The translations under genes and the position numbers were made by a program. The notes below the pieces were generated by a model. That model was not told the DNA's origin. It did not search any database and saw nothing but the letters and a program-made list of their open reading frames with translations. Shown here in pieces: positions 33,873 to 44,544 of a DNA stretch of 64,000 bases. The stretch covers positions 147,936,556-148,000,555 of the forward strand of contig NC_073746.1 of assembly GCF_029784135.1 (NCBI RefSeq), given 5' to 3'. This stretch comes from Toxorhynchites rutilus septentrionalis. Lineage: Eukaryota; Arthropoda; Insecta; Diptera; Culicidae. The number at the start of each line of letters is the position of its first letter. Within the stretch, counting starts at the first letter, position 1.

Positions 33873-34052
33873 GCCGATGCCGTACAACCACACGGGTTTA
33901 CGGTTTGAAAGAAAATAAGATATTTTTTTTGGGGTCCGCGTGTTTTATACTCTAGCGGTACACACTCACAGGATAGAGACAAATCGGCAGACTCAGCCAG
34001 AGGAGCGAGTCCAACGTTAAAAGGGAGCGATGGCAAAAAAATACATGCATTA

Positions 34053-34109
34053 GAGGCGAATGAACTGAAAAGTTTAAACCCTCTTAAAGCCAAAAAGAAG
34101 AAGAAGAAA
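34053..34109 (+). mobile_element. 57-bp retroposon with 12-bp target duplication
   Basis: GAGGCGAATGAACTGAAAAG starts it and an AAG-repeat tail ends it. ATACATGCATTA flanks it perfectly (34041-34052 and 34110-34121). A near-identical insert with its own duplication is at 54695-54756. Confidence 0.8.
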
Positions 34110-34193
34110 ATACATGCATTACGATTTGTTCGCTCGTTGGATTCACATGCAGGCTAAAAAGGGTCCTTATCAGGATCAATCTAAAGAGTTTAT

Positions 34194-34679
34194 TGTTTTG
34201 TTATCACTCGATATCCCCATCTTGTTCGGCTAAACCTTCCTGTTTAGCGATTTGTTGCCACTCGCCACAGCTTTCACAGTTGGAAAATGTCTTCCCATCC
34301 AGCTTTGTGACATGTTGTACAGTAAATTACATTCAATGCGACGTGCCGAAGCGCCACTCAGTGTCGCATTGGAGGCGATTTTAACCTGTAATTGAACATT
34401 TGCGATGACAGTGGTACAGTGTCGACTTTCAATGTGGGGTCATAATTTGGATCTCTATGTTTTCAAAAATGTCCAACTAAATAAGTCGCATTACATGTCC
34501 GTCCAATTAGCTAAATGTCGAACTAATTGTTAATTACTGTACTTTCAATCTGGAAACAATTTAAGAATTGGTGAAAATTGAATAATCAGGAAAGTCCCCA
34601 ACTATCAATAAGCTCAGAACAACTGCCAAATTCACATACTCATCAGATCCTGGCAAACAAATTATGAAAAAATCAATTG
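34194..34679. repeat. Direct repeat, right copy (partner at 32933-33393), with MITE copy at 34318-34541
   Basis: Matches the left repeat nearly throughout. Just upstream, GGTCCTTATCAGGATC (34162-34177) sits where the left copy has its perfect histone stem-loop and may be a degraded version. Confidence 0.8.
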
Positions 34680-35083
34680 CTCGAGAATTACGCATGGAGA
34701 GACTGCGACCAATGTTTCGTTCATTTTTTTTCTTTTTCCTTTCCAATGCTTCATTCTATTTCGCTGCTGCTCTGGTTGCCCGTTTTGGTCGGTACGATTT
34801 GAGGAGCACAAAATGGACCAATCAAAAATGGGCACATAGTGCATTTGGACAATGCTTGATATTTCACAATTATTCAATTATTTATCTCAAGAAAAATGAA
34901 ATGTTATTCGTTATGATAGATGCGTAGATATATTTCCTATCAATTGATGCAAAAACCTTTGCGATCTATTGAGAAATGCTCGAGTTATAAGCGTTCCAAA
35001 TCTTGCATTTTTTCCTACTTGTTCAGTGCCTATATTTCCATTTCACCCCCTATATCTTCCGGTTAGACGTAGTCCTACGTCAA

Positions 35084-35576
35084 AAAGTGCGGGTTTCGGC
35101 CAATGTTCGATTTTTCGAACAGTCATTTCCCGGAAAATAGAAGATTGGAAAAAATAATTCTTGAAAATTGGAGTTCCTTTAGCGTTAATAATCGAAAATA
35201 CAACAATGGCTTTCGTCAAAAAAATATTTTTTACAGCTTGTCGTTAATGGGTTAAAAACAAGAAACAAACTTGCTATGCGTCGTATAATAAACATGTTAA
35301 ATTGCGATATCAATTATACATACACACACAAAGCTATTTAAGGCAGTAGCCTAGTTTTCTATCCTGAAGGTACCATAATGTTTTATTCATAATAATTTGC
35401 AAATCTTTTCAATTAATGTCCCACCAGAGAATCGCAGGCCTTTGGCTTCAATACACAATAGAATGACCCGACCATTTCCAAAGAAGTGTCTGTCACTCCA
35501 CTGTTTGGCATTGGTAGTCCTTTCCCGAACAATATGACAAAGTTTTCAAGCAGATGTAAACTTCGCAAATAATGTT
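35084..35576. other. Non-coding
   Basis: Includes the palindrome GTTCGATTTTTCGAAC at about 35106 and otherwise nothing recognised. Confidence 0.4.
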
Positions 35577-35593
35577 TCACACAATCCCTCTCA

Positions 35594-35952
35594 TTAACGC
35601 CTCCGCATTGTTATTCTCTGCCGATTGTTTGCACGGAATTTCATCGTGTCGCCAGCGCCCAGGGGAAAACTCTGTTGGAAAAGGGCGGCGATCTCCGTAG
35701 CAGCAGTAACGGTAATCCCTGTCTAAATAGATTAAGAATTAATTTAAAGCCGCTTTGGAATGGAATTCTCCTACCCAGGAATGTGTTAGGTGAATAATTA
35801 AGTAGAAACACCCCGAGTGAATACATACTCTGTGCAGGTCCGTTCGTATGTGGGACGACTTTCGAAAGTCGAACGCCTGGTGAAAGTCCACTTGACTCGC
35901 ACTGCCCTTGTTCATCATCGTTGACCATATATCTCCGCTTTTGTGAGGCCAT
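35594..35952 (-). CDS. Candidate two-exon small host gene, function unknown
   Basis: On the minus strand an ATG at 35952 (context CCAATAATGG) opens exon 1, 35952-35829. It encodes 41 residues (MASQKRRYMVNDDEQGQCES...) plus one base and ends at a GTATGT donor. After a ~105-nt intron with an AG acceptor after a weak pyrimidine tract (ATCTATTTAGACAG), exon 2 is 35718-35594. It keeps the frame and encodes RITVTAATEIAALFQQSFPL... to a TAA. The predicted protein is about 82 residues. A nearby alternative acceptor at 35723 keeps an open frame too (NRDYRYCCYGDRR..., stop at 35579). Codon use is more balanced than in flanking AT-rich DNA, and I see no repeat match. Family unknown. The acceptor ambiguity and lack of a known domain keep confidence moderate. 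Confidence 0.4.
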
Positions 35953-36459
35953 TATTGGTGAAATTAATTCAGAAGCTAATTTATATTCAGCACCGGTGTC
36001 ACACTATAACACCCAATCGTAAAAAAAGGGGCAATCGAAGCTCACGCAGGGGAATTTTCGCTAACACGGAGCACCATTGCTGAGCTCACTTTGAGCCTTC
36101 TGGCGACAGGATAACTATGGATCCTTTCACATATATAAATTCATGCATGGGATTTGAGGAATGATACTGAGTTTAGTATGGACACACGGGATTTTTTTTA
36201 ATTTTATTCATTTGTGAAATTATTGATCATTAGTGGATGTGAGTTCATGTTGAGCATGTGTAACGATTATTGAACTTGTTGGCGGATGTCGTCCTAATCG
36301 CAGGTATTTTTTAAAACAGAGCTTTAATAATATTTAATAGAGAAAAGACCTTACGCTACCTCTCAAGTGGCTCAACCGTTCTCCCAATTGTCATTAAATT
36401 ACCATCCGCGCTATGAACTGCTTTCGCCACAGATAATATTCTTGAAACACTTTCTCTTC

Positions 36460-36720
36460 CTATACATTATATACATGAATGCATAATTTATTAACTGAGC
36501 TTTTGAAGTAGATGGAGGCGCCGCGCCGTTTCCGGGCCATTTCCCGGCGCGTTCCCAGAGCTGGGAATACATCGAGGAAGTGTGTTAAGGTGCGGTGAAT
36601 TAAATTACACCGAATTTGTGTGACAGAAATTTCTCCCATGAAGCTCGAATCAGCGTGAAACACGAGCGGATTATCGCTCAAAAGGTTGTGTAGCTTACTC
36701 AACTCTTCTTCCAAAACCAT
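36460..36720 (-). CDS. Candidate small coding segment, function unknown
   Basis: An ATG at 36720 in a good context (GCAAAATGG) opens an 86-residue frame: MVLEEELSKLHNLLSDNPLV, then a segment with FHADSSFMGEISVTQIRC, and a basic part RREMARKRRG. It lies upstream of, and on the same strand as, the candidate gene at 35594-35952, so it could be an upstream exon or neighbour. The frame can also be read from an ATG at 36756. No recognised domain. The GC content around 36510-36600 is locally high. Could be chance. Confidence 0.28.
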   Translation of the reverse strand: MVLEEELSKLHNLLSDNPLVFHADSSFMGEISVTQIRCNLIHRTLTHFLDVFPALGTRREMARKRRGASIYFKSSVNKLCIHVYNV

Positions 36721-36756
36721 TTTGCACAGCCGAGATTTGCTTTGATTTGAACACAT

Positions 36757-39180
36757 TTTTGACAGCCGTAATGGAGTTTACTTTATTTTTACCCACAGCT
36801 ACCTTTCAGCATTACCAATATTTGAGAAAAAAAAATGTGATAAGCCTCTGCTGACAACTCTCCGAAATGACGAAATGAAATGAAGAAATCGTTGCCATGA
36901 GTTAAAAATTGCACCCGTTTGAAACAAAAATTATTTCGAGAAGAAATCGACAACAGATAGCACACACAGCATCACTTCGGTGCCCACGCCACATGCTTTT
37001 TTAATCCGAAAACTTTTGCACGCTTCCCCGGCGGATGAGGATTAGGGGAGATTACCCTTCTCCTTTTTTTTTCTTTCGGGAGTGTTTTTCGGCAACAAAT
37101 CCGAAAAAGTTTATCCGAATAAGCTAATCAATCGGTTCTACTTATTCATTAACTTTTAATTAATTAAACAGTTCCAGCTTTTAATCAGTCGATGCATAAT
37201 TGAGTTCGAGTGCGGTTTGATGTGTAAGCATAGAAGCTTCCTTCGTTTTTCACATCGTTACCAATCGTAGCAGGATTGTATCAACACTCACATTTCTGTC
37301 TGTCTTTCTTTCATCGGTACAAACACACAGATGTTATGAATTTAAAAAACATGGTTATACACCTTTTTCAATGCGTGGACAGAACAGAAACTAGTTGATC
37401 ATCATATGGAACTACTGCTAGTCGAGCAGGGGTGAAGTGGGTGATAATGCTTAATGCTTAATCTGGATAGGTGCCAACTTGCGAAGGATATCTTTTTCGT
37501 GAAATAATTCTCAGCTTCTGTGCCACGTTCCGAGTGCAGCGGATAGCAGAAAATTATCGATTACGTGACTGGAACAAGCTTCGAAGCGTGTGAAAGATGT
37601 GAGAAGCCAATGTGAGCTTTAATAGTCTTGTTTTGAAAATAGAGCTATTACATTATGTCCGACTAGACTAAGGTTATTTTGATCGGGTTGCTCTATTAAC
37701 ATAGGAATCAGATATTTTTGTTAACCGGGAAAAACTTCAATTCTTTGACGTTATATGCAGCCACGATAACCATTAAAATGTCATTAGGGACTGTCACGAC
37801 TTGGGCATAAATACTTTTTCTTGGTGTGAACATTTTGGAGGTAAACGCTTTATTGCACTTTTCATGATACTCCGTTCTCTATCGAGGCGCCATTTATTGA
37901 ATTTTTCAACTTTCGTTGTACTTGCGTGATTATGGTTTTCCAGTTGACATTGCAAAAACACACGAACGCAATTCTGCTGTCTTTATGGGTGCCAGAAGTA
38001 GTGTTGAAATGTGCGATAGCAACAGACACGTTTTTCCGCAGATGGTTTGCATATTTTGAAGGTTGTAAGGTGCTACGATGTTATGGTTATTCTGTGAAGG
38101 CTGCCGAGTGAAATTTTCCTCGAATTACCAGAACAAAAAAAATATAATAAACGTTTATTACGTTTATTCTGAATTCTGACTCGAGAAACATTCAATATCG
38201 ATGGTATATTTCTAAATATAAAAGCGAGACTTTTGGTTTTTAAACGGGGGAAAATTACGCCTATCAAATCCTCTTATATTACTCCTTCATCGGCACTATT
38301 CAATTAAACCAATGTCTCGTCCCTGAATATTTTATTCGTCCAATTCAATAAATAGAACAACGACGGAATAATACAGTCAGATCCAGATTTTTAAAAATTA
38401 CTTCAATTTCCCTTCCCCTTCACGATTTTTTTCATGTTGTGGTAGAATACAAGAAACCTCAAAAAAACGGGCACAAACATCAATATTATTCAAAGCACTA
38501 CAAATGTATTCAAGATATATTGAATGGTTTAGAACATTCATTCAAATCAATTACAAACATATCAGAAATGTGCTCTTCGGGTCTTGATTGAAACTAAATT
38601 ATTTGCTCCTATTCCGGAATACAACCAGATTTGAAACTCGAACGAATTTCGCAATTCAATCGTGATCGATTATTGTACTCTGAAAATCCGTTCGACCCTA
38701 ATCCAATCGACATATGCAAATGTGACAAAACAACGTAAACATAATTCATCCGTATTTGTGAAGCAACTCACTCTTAAATAAGCAGATCCGGAGGTAGATT
38801 GAACACCGTTATTTGCTCAAAAAGTTCAAATCGCCCTCGCCTGGTACCAGTTTCTCATCATCTTTGGTGAACATTGAAACAATTTTGTACAACTCCATTG
38901 GTTTTGTACCAGGTTATCATGTGTTCAATAGCTCTCCATTCTCACAGATTTCCAATTGCCGATTTTGTTCCCTAAATTGGACTTACCGACACATCGTTGA
39001 TACTTTGGCCATCACGGATTATGTAGAACTGATTACTCAGGAGCGTTTTGTGGTCATATGTTGACTCGGGTATGACATTGGTGCCAAAAAAATTGGGCGA
39101 ATTCCAGATAAAAGCTAGTTTCTCTGTTATCTCACGTCACTCGCAGTGTAGAAAAACGGTTTTTTTGGCCTCCGAATCCA
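36757..39180. other. Non-coding, possibly host intergenic or intronic DNA
   Basis: No repeats or domains recognised from 36757 to 38760. From 38800 to 39180 the minus strand has short open pieces (for example FGTNVIPESTYDHKTLLSNQ followed by a GTAAGT donor-like sequence at about 38988). These could be a decayed gene, but stops interrupt them. Confidence 0.35.
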
Positions 39181-39189
39181 TGTTAAGAC

Positions 39190-39410
39190 TCAAGTCTCAA
39201 CACCACTCAACACTCATTGCGTGCTCCATCCTCTGCACAAACAAATCACTTGCCAAATCATGAATACCTTCGACTTCGACATCGACAATTACCTTTTTCT
39301 GAAGTTCAATGGTACTTTATTCGCCTTCTCATATGTTCCGTCATCCATGAAATAGCAGTGAGGTCTTGTTAACATTCGGTGCCATTCGGCTGCTTTTTTC
39401 ACGATTTGGA
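39190..39410 (-). pseudogene. DD37E transposase remnant
   Basis: On the minus strand the frame from 39410 reads EWHRMLTRPHCYFMDDGTYE, then after a stop SKVFMIWQVICLC. This matches TEMLTKPHCLVMDDETY and KKYMVWQAICSC of the transposon at 47908-49131. About 20 residues between the two blocks are deleted. No TIRs found. Dead copy. Confidence 0.72.
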
Positions 39411-39940
39411 ACCAAATGAACCTATTTTAACCCTTTATAAGCCCATGGCAACCATGTTGCCACCCGCAAAAATATTTTTTTTGCGCAACACTTGGATTAT
39501 TATTTCAATATTTTACTTAACTCCCTAAGGTATCTGACAATACTCCATTTTTTTGGGGCTGCTAAAAATGAACGATATTCATTTGGGAGTCAATTTATGT
39601 AGAAAAACTGCGATTTTAGTTGAAAAAAAAACAAGTTGATAAATTTTTCACTGTAAGCGTCCTGTTTAGGATCTACTGTGTAAGATCATGTACGTTTCTC
39701 AATAAACTAAATGGTGTATTTGATGAAAAAATCGTATATTCAATTTTTTCTGTGTAAGTCTATATAAAAAAAAATTTCCGCTGCACTAGAAATATTGTTT
39801 TACTTTTTGTATAATCAAAGGCGCAATGAAATGAGCTTACAAGACAGCGACAGTGTTTTTTGGGGTTAACCCTCTATGAGGCCGTGTCAACTATATTGCC
39901 ACTAACGAAAAAGGTTTTTTGCGCTTGGTATATTATTTTC

Positions 39941-40214
39941 GGTGCTCCCTTGGCCGAGTGGTTAGCGTCATAACTAACATGCCGGGTGTTCGGGTTCGAT
40001 TCCCGTTCTGGTTGGGGGAATTTTTCGTCAAAGAAATTTCCTCCGACTTGCACTGTGATCACGCGTATTCTAGAGCTTGCCACTCAGAATGCATTCAAGG
40101 CGTGTTATTTGGCATAGAAATCTCAACTAAGTACTAATAAAAATGACGCAAGTAATACTACGTTGAAACGGCGAAGTTCCTCTAGGAACGTTAGTGCCAT
40201 TGAAGAAGAAGAAG
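39941..40214 (+). mobile_element. Feilai-like SINE, full length
   Basis: tRNA-related head GGTGCTCCCTTGGCCGAGTG with A box TGGCCGAGTGG (39951-39961) and B box GGTTCGATTCC (39993-40003), spaced as in a tRNA. The tRNA-unrelated body follows (ACGCGTATTCTAGAGCTTGC; GCGAAGTTCCTCTAGGAACG) and a GAA-repeat tail. About 10-bp imperfect duplications (ATATTATTTT/ATATTATTTC) flank it. RNA polymerase III would transcribe it from the internal boxes. Confidence 0.92.
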
Positions 40215-40404
40215 ATATTATTTCAATATTTTACTTAACCAAACATTTCTAAAGGTATCTGACAATATTCCAATTTTTTCACTGTAAGCGTCCTATTCAG
40301 GATCTACTGTGTAAGATCATGTAAGTTTTTCAATAAACTAAATGGTGTATTTGATGAAAAATTCGTATTTTCAATCTTTTCTTTGTAAGTCTATTAAAAA
40401 AAAA

Positions 40405-42336
40405 CTATAGGATGTTGTGTCCAAGACACGACCGCATTGTTGACGTAGAACTACGCTGTAGTTTAGTTCAAATCGCTTGTTTATAACTGCGAATATTATG
40501 CTACGAAAATTTAGAAACAACCATTCTACCAAAAAAAAGAGTAGCACTGCTTCATTATGATCAAGTTTAACGCAAATGCAATTGTAGTAGAAGTGAGTTT
40601 TTCAACTGGCACGCGAACCCAAATAAATTAATAACTTATTATAACTTATTGAATAACTTTTTTCTTATCCCATTTATTTATTTATTAGGCTCATTAGCAT
40701 TTTAGCTGTAACAGAGCCGGGTTTTAATCGTGTACATGAACATATGTTTATGTTTCTATAAACTGTAAATTAACAGTAGTTAGTAGTAGCCATTTAGGCG
40801 TTAAGTTTTCTGTAAATTAGACTGTAGTAGCCATTTCGGCGTAAGGGTATTCTTTCTGTTCTTCCATTGTTCAGCAGACCGGACAGCGGAGACAGTTGAT
40901 ATTGATCATTGTTGGGTTATTTATAGAACAGCAGCCCGATGTTTCTTGCAGAGCAGAGCAGTTGTATGGATGAATCGATCTAATTTCGACCGTGGATCGA
41001 TCTCCATCGCTGATGATGGTTGCGTGGACGTAGTTATTCTATAACAACACAAAGATGGTCAATTGAGGGTACTGAGTTTGAACTCACGACCGATCGCTTA
41101 GTAAGCTAACCAAGTGGATACGAAGACCCCCGTTGAATAACTTGTTATTCCCCAAATATTTTTTGGTGCACCACCTTAACACTTGCTTCACCATAGCGTC
41201 AGTTCAATGCATTGATTCAATGTCAAAGGCACCAACGAAGCCTTCATGATGACGGAAAACAAACAATGTCTACTGCTTGGAAAAAGGCTGAATATTTGCC
41301 TCAGCAGAGATTTATTACTAATACCCTAGCGCAAATATTTCCCTTCCGCTATCTCCCCTCCATGTCGCCACACTCGTATCGACATGTTCACCCGCAACAG
41401 CGCAATACGTAAAAACGCACGCACGTACGCTCAGAAATATCCATATATCGAAGGCTTGAAGCAATTAAATATGCACACACTCATCTCCGTTTTGCGCTCT
41501 TCTCAACCGAAGCCCTTTTTGCTAATATTGCCGGTCTAGATCAGCTTAGCTGTCATCCTTTGTGGAGAGAGTTTTGCTACCGTCATGCGAAACCAAATCA
41601 CAGACGAAATTCCAGAACATTTATTTTCTTGGTGAGCTGGCGATTGATGATTCCCCACACAATTGTGTAGCTCAGAAACTTAATGCAATGGCGTCAGTTT
41701 GATACAATTATTGCAATGCTAGAGACATCAGCGAGTCAGTAATTTGGCCGTGTCCACAGCTCAATCCGAAACTAAGACATGTGAGACTTTAAACTTGTTC
41801 AGTTCATTCGTCTCTAACCTTTAAAAGGCCCTTGGAAAACTTTACCTTTTCCTCGTATTACTCCTCCACTCCTCACCGTCCAGCTCGCAACGATGGTATT
41901 CAGTTGGTGTCCTCACGAAGAATAAAAGTTTGCCTCAGCGAGATCCACTGTTTATACTCTAGGCAAATATTCCCCTTCGTTCTTCTTCTTTTCCTTTGTT
42001 CAAGGAAACTTTAAATCTTACTATTTCCCCTTCGTTGCTCGATCATAAGTTGCCCGTTATTGACAGCTCTGTTCGGGAAAGCACACAAAAGGACAGAACA
42101 AATGTATGGGAAAATGGAAACGCTTATAGTTTTCATGAATTTTAACCATTTACACACCATGGGATTGTAATATACAGCATTTCAAACAAATCTTAGGGAA
42201 TTTCCGATTCGTCTGGTATATAAATCTCCAAAATCCGTTCGCGGCAAAAATAGTTATTAACGTTAACTTTATTTCATAAAAACGTGACCTGTTTTCTGAT
42301 TTGGCACCCTTAATGAAAGACGTAGTTCTATGTCAA
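40405..42336 (-). mobile_element. Helentron-like non-autonomous element, copy 3
   Basis: The left side has hairpin GTTGTGTCCAAGACACGAC (40414-40432), then CGCATTG and TTGACGTAGAACTACGC. The right end is GACGTAGTTCTATGTCAA at 42319-42336. It sits inside an A-run of the tandem repeat, so the uninterrupted unit shows which bases belong to the element; the hairpin is part of the insert. A SINE (40660-41132) is nested in it. No open frame with a domain. Contains CAGTTCATTCGTCTCTAACC near 41797, an inverted relative of the mini-retroposon motif. Confidence 0.75.
40660..41132 (-). mobile_element. tRNA-headed SINE, copy C, with 11-bp target duplication
   Basis: TTGAATAACTT flanks it exactly (40649-40659, 41133-41143). 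On the minus strand it starts CGGGGGTCTTCGTATCCACT and ends in an AATAAATAAATAAATGGG-type tail. Best-preserved 473-bp copy of the family in the window. Confidence 0.92.
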
Positions 42337-42953
42337 AAAAATTTCGCTGCACTAGGAATATTGTTTTACTTTTTGCATAATCAAAGGCGCAATGAAATGA
42401 GCTTACAAGACAGCGACAAACAGTGTTTTTTTTTTGGGGTTAACCCTTTATAATGCTGTGTCAACTGTGTCAATATTGCCACTAACGAAAAATATTTTTT
42501 GCGCTTGGAATATTATTTTAATATTTTACTTAATCAAAAATTTCTAAAGGTATCTGACAATACTCCATTTTTTTAGCTGCTTGAAATGTACGATATTAAT
42601 TTGGATGTAATTTTTATGTAATAAAACCACGATTTTGGAGCGCCGGCAGAAAATTCCGATTAAATTCGTTGAAAATGCAACAGTTTGATTAGTTTTTCAC
42701 TGTAAACGTACTATTTAGAATCTACTGTGTAAGATCATGCAGTTTTTTCAATAAAATAAACGGTGTATTTCATCAAAAATCCAATTTTTTTTTCTTTTGG
42801 AATTCTATATAAAAAAAGATGTGTTTTTCGCTGCACTTGAAATATTGAAAATCGTTAAATTAATTTGTATCGCTGCAATAAAAATATTGCTTTGATTTTT
42901 GCGTAACCAAAGGCTCAATAAAGAGAATTTACTAGGTAGTGTTTTTTGGGGTT

Positions 42954-44544
42954 AACGGGCCTTGATAATTATATGGTCGGTGTTGAGTCAGACCGGACCA
43001 CGTGACATTTTTCTGATTTCGAGAAAAACGAGCTTGAAGTTTATAGCGATAAGGGACTTTCATTGAGCATTCAAAACAATTTCAATACGTTATTCGTGCT
43101 GTACGCGTGATTTTCCAAATCTGATAAGTGTGGTATGTAGCTTACGTAATGCTTAACCAAATGCAATCAATAACTCGAAATTTTTAATTTTGCGACTTGT
43201 CAGAGGGGACGACTTAACACCGATCATATTGCCCCCGTTTTTTTCAACAGGTCCAATAGTTAAAATTTGTTCAAAGGTTCTATGAAGCTTGAGTCGATTT
43301 CTATTTTCCACGGCCTCATAAAAGGTAAAACGAGCATAAACAAACATTTTTATTTGCGAGGAACGAAATACAAATTCTGACATGACGCAGCATTACTTGT
43401 TGTTCAGTACTCTTTCGCTAACTGGGCTCGAATTATACTTGCAGGCATGGCTGACATGAATTGTTTGATTGGCACTGAAAAAAAACTCATGCGTTTGTGG
43501 ATGTTTCAATTTTGCCATAAAGATAGTTACCTGTACAGTGTAATGTTTCTGATTGCATTTTCTCCGCGTCAGCATCGTGAAATTGGATATACAAAATGTT
43601 TCCACAAAAATGTCATGCAACTTCATCAAGTGTTTCTTGTCATGTGAAAATAATGAAAATTTTCACAACATCAATTGCATTCGAACTCCCCTTACATATT
43701 TTGACAGCGCATGAATATGACGTGTTTTTTATTCTTAACTGCTCTTTAATTGATATCTTGCCCAGTTAACATACTCCCAGTTAAAGAGCCGTCTAGTTAA
43801 AGAACACCCTGTTAGGAAACGACTACTATAATTCATGCGAAATTGATTGAAATTTTTCAATGGAGTAATCATTTTTGATCTGATTCTATAGTTATGAAAC
43901 GCCGGCTTTTGTTCTTCTTTGAATGTTTCGCGGCTGATCGAAAAAATGAAGGTTATACTAATATACTAATACTAATTATTCAAAGGAAAATAGTTTTTAT
44001 ACATCATTTCGACAAATCTCTAGATTAACTCCGCCTGAGAATCACGGAACTCTATAGTAGCGAAAAAGAACCTGAAACTATTGCAGAGAGTCCAAAGCGC
44101 CTAATGAGGATGGTTGTAATAGCTGTTATCCATGGTTATTATGCAAATAAATAACTCTTTGACCTTTTCAGGTTGATAATTATATTGTTTATTCGAGGAA
44201 TATTAAAGCAGTTTCTTGTCGATCTTCTCAAGCTGCCAAAAATTACCTCAATCACAGAATAAAAAAAAATATCGTTCAAGAGTTTTTGAAGGAGTTTTCT
44301 TGACCTTCTAAGGTCAGAATGGATATTATTTTCAAAATCTCGTTTCGTTGAATCGTTGAGAAGTTTGCGATTTCCGAATCACATCACTCACCACAGTGAA
44401 ACCTGATTCCCATCTTACCCATTCCCACTAACAAATTGTTCTTCCATGTTAATCGAAAGGGAACCACGCTATAGAGACGACCCTTAGGCGTCGTGCACAA
44501 ATTACGTAAAGCAATAAGGGAGGGAGGGGGTTCGAGGTTGCGTT
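42954..44544. other. Non-coding, nothing supported
   Basis: No gene or repeat recognised. Open frames at 43153-43383 and 43393-43647 overlap on both strands without motifs. Confidence 0.45.

Larger units (their letters stand above)
32724..35083 (-). mobile_element. Helentron-like non-autonomous element, copy 2, carrying a histone H2A fragment
   Basis: The left side (3' end on the minus strand) has hairpin arms GGTAATGTC / GACATAACC (32732-32752), then GGAGTGACGTAGGACTATAC. The right end AGACGTAGTCCTACGTCAA finishes at 35083. A-runs lie on both outer sides. The interior holds two direct ~470-bp repeats, a histone H2A pseudogene, two histone 3' stem-loops and a 57-bp retroposon. No rolling-circle replicase is present, so it would depend on another element. 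Confidence 0.7.
39428..42953. repeat. Three tandem units of a ~440-bp satellite-like repeat, interrupted twice
   Basis: Units start at GGGGTTAACCCT (about 39428, 39867 and 42440). They share CAATATTTTACTTAA, AAGGTATCTGACAATA, TTTTCACTGTAA.CGT.CT, CTACTGTGTAAGATCATG, AAATGGTGTATTT and GCTGCACTAGAAATATTG. Unit 2 is split by a Feilai SINE (39941-40214) and by a Helentron-like element (40405-42336). Removing both leaves about 365 bp in register with unit 1. Unit 3 is ~514 bp with extra internal sequence. Confidence 0.88.

Noticed and set aside
39941..40214. tRNA gene candidate (A and B boxes)
   Set aside because: The boxes are the head of a Feilai-like SINE with a unique body and tail; the same head occurs at 44935 and 57436.
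40405..42336. Classical Helitron (5' TC, 3' CTRR)
   Set aside because: The 5' end is TTGACGT rather than TC, and only one copy ends in CTAA. Asymmetric inverted repeats fit Helitron2/Helentron better.
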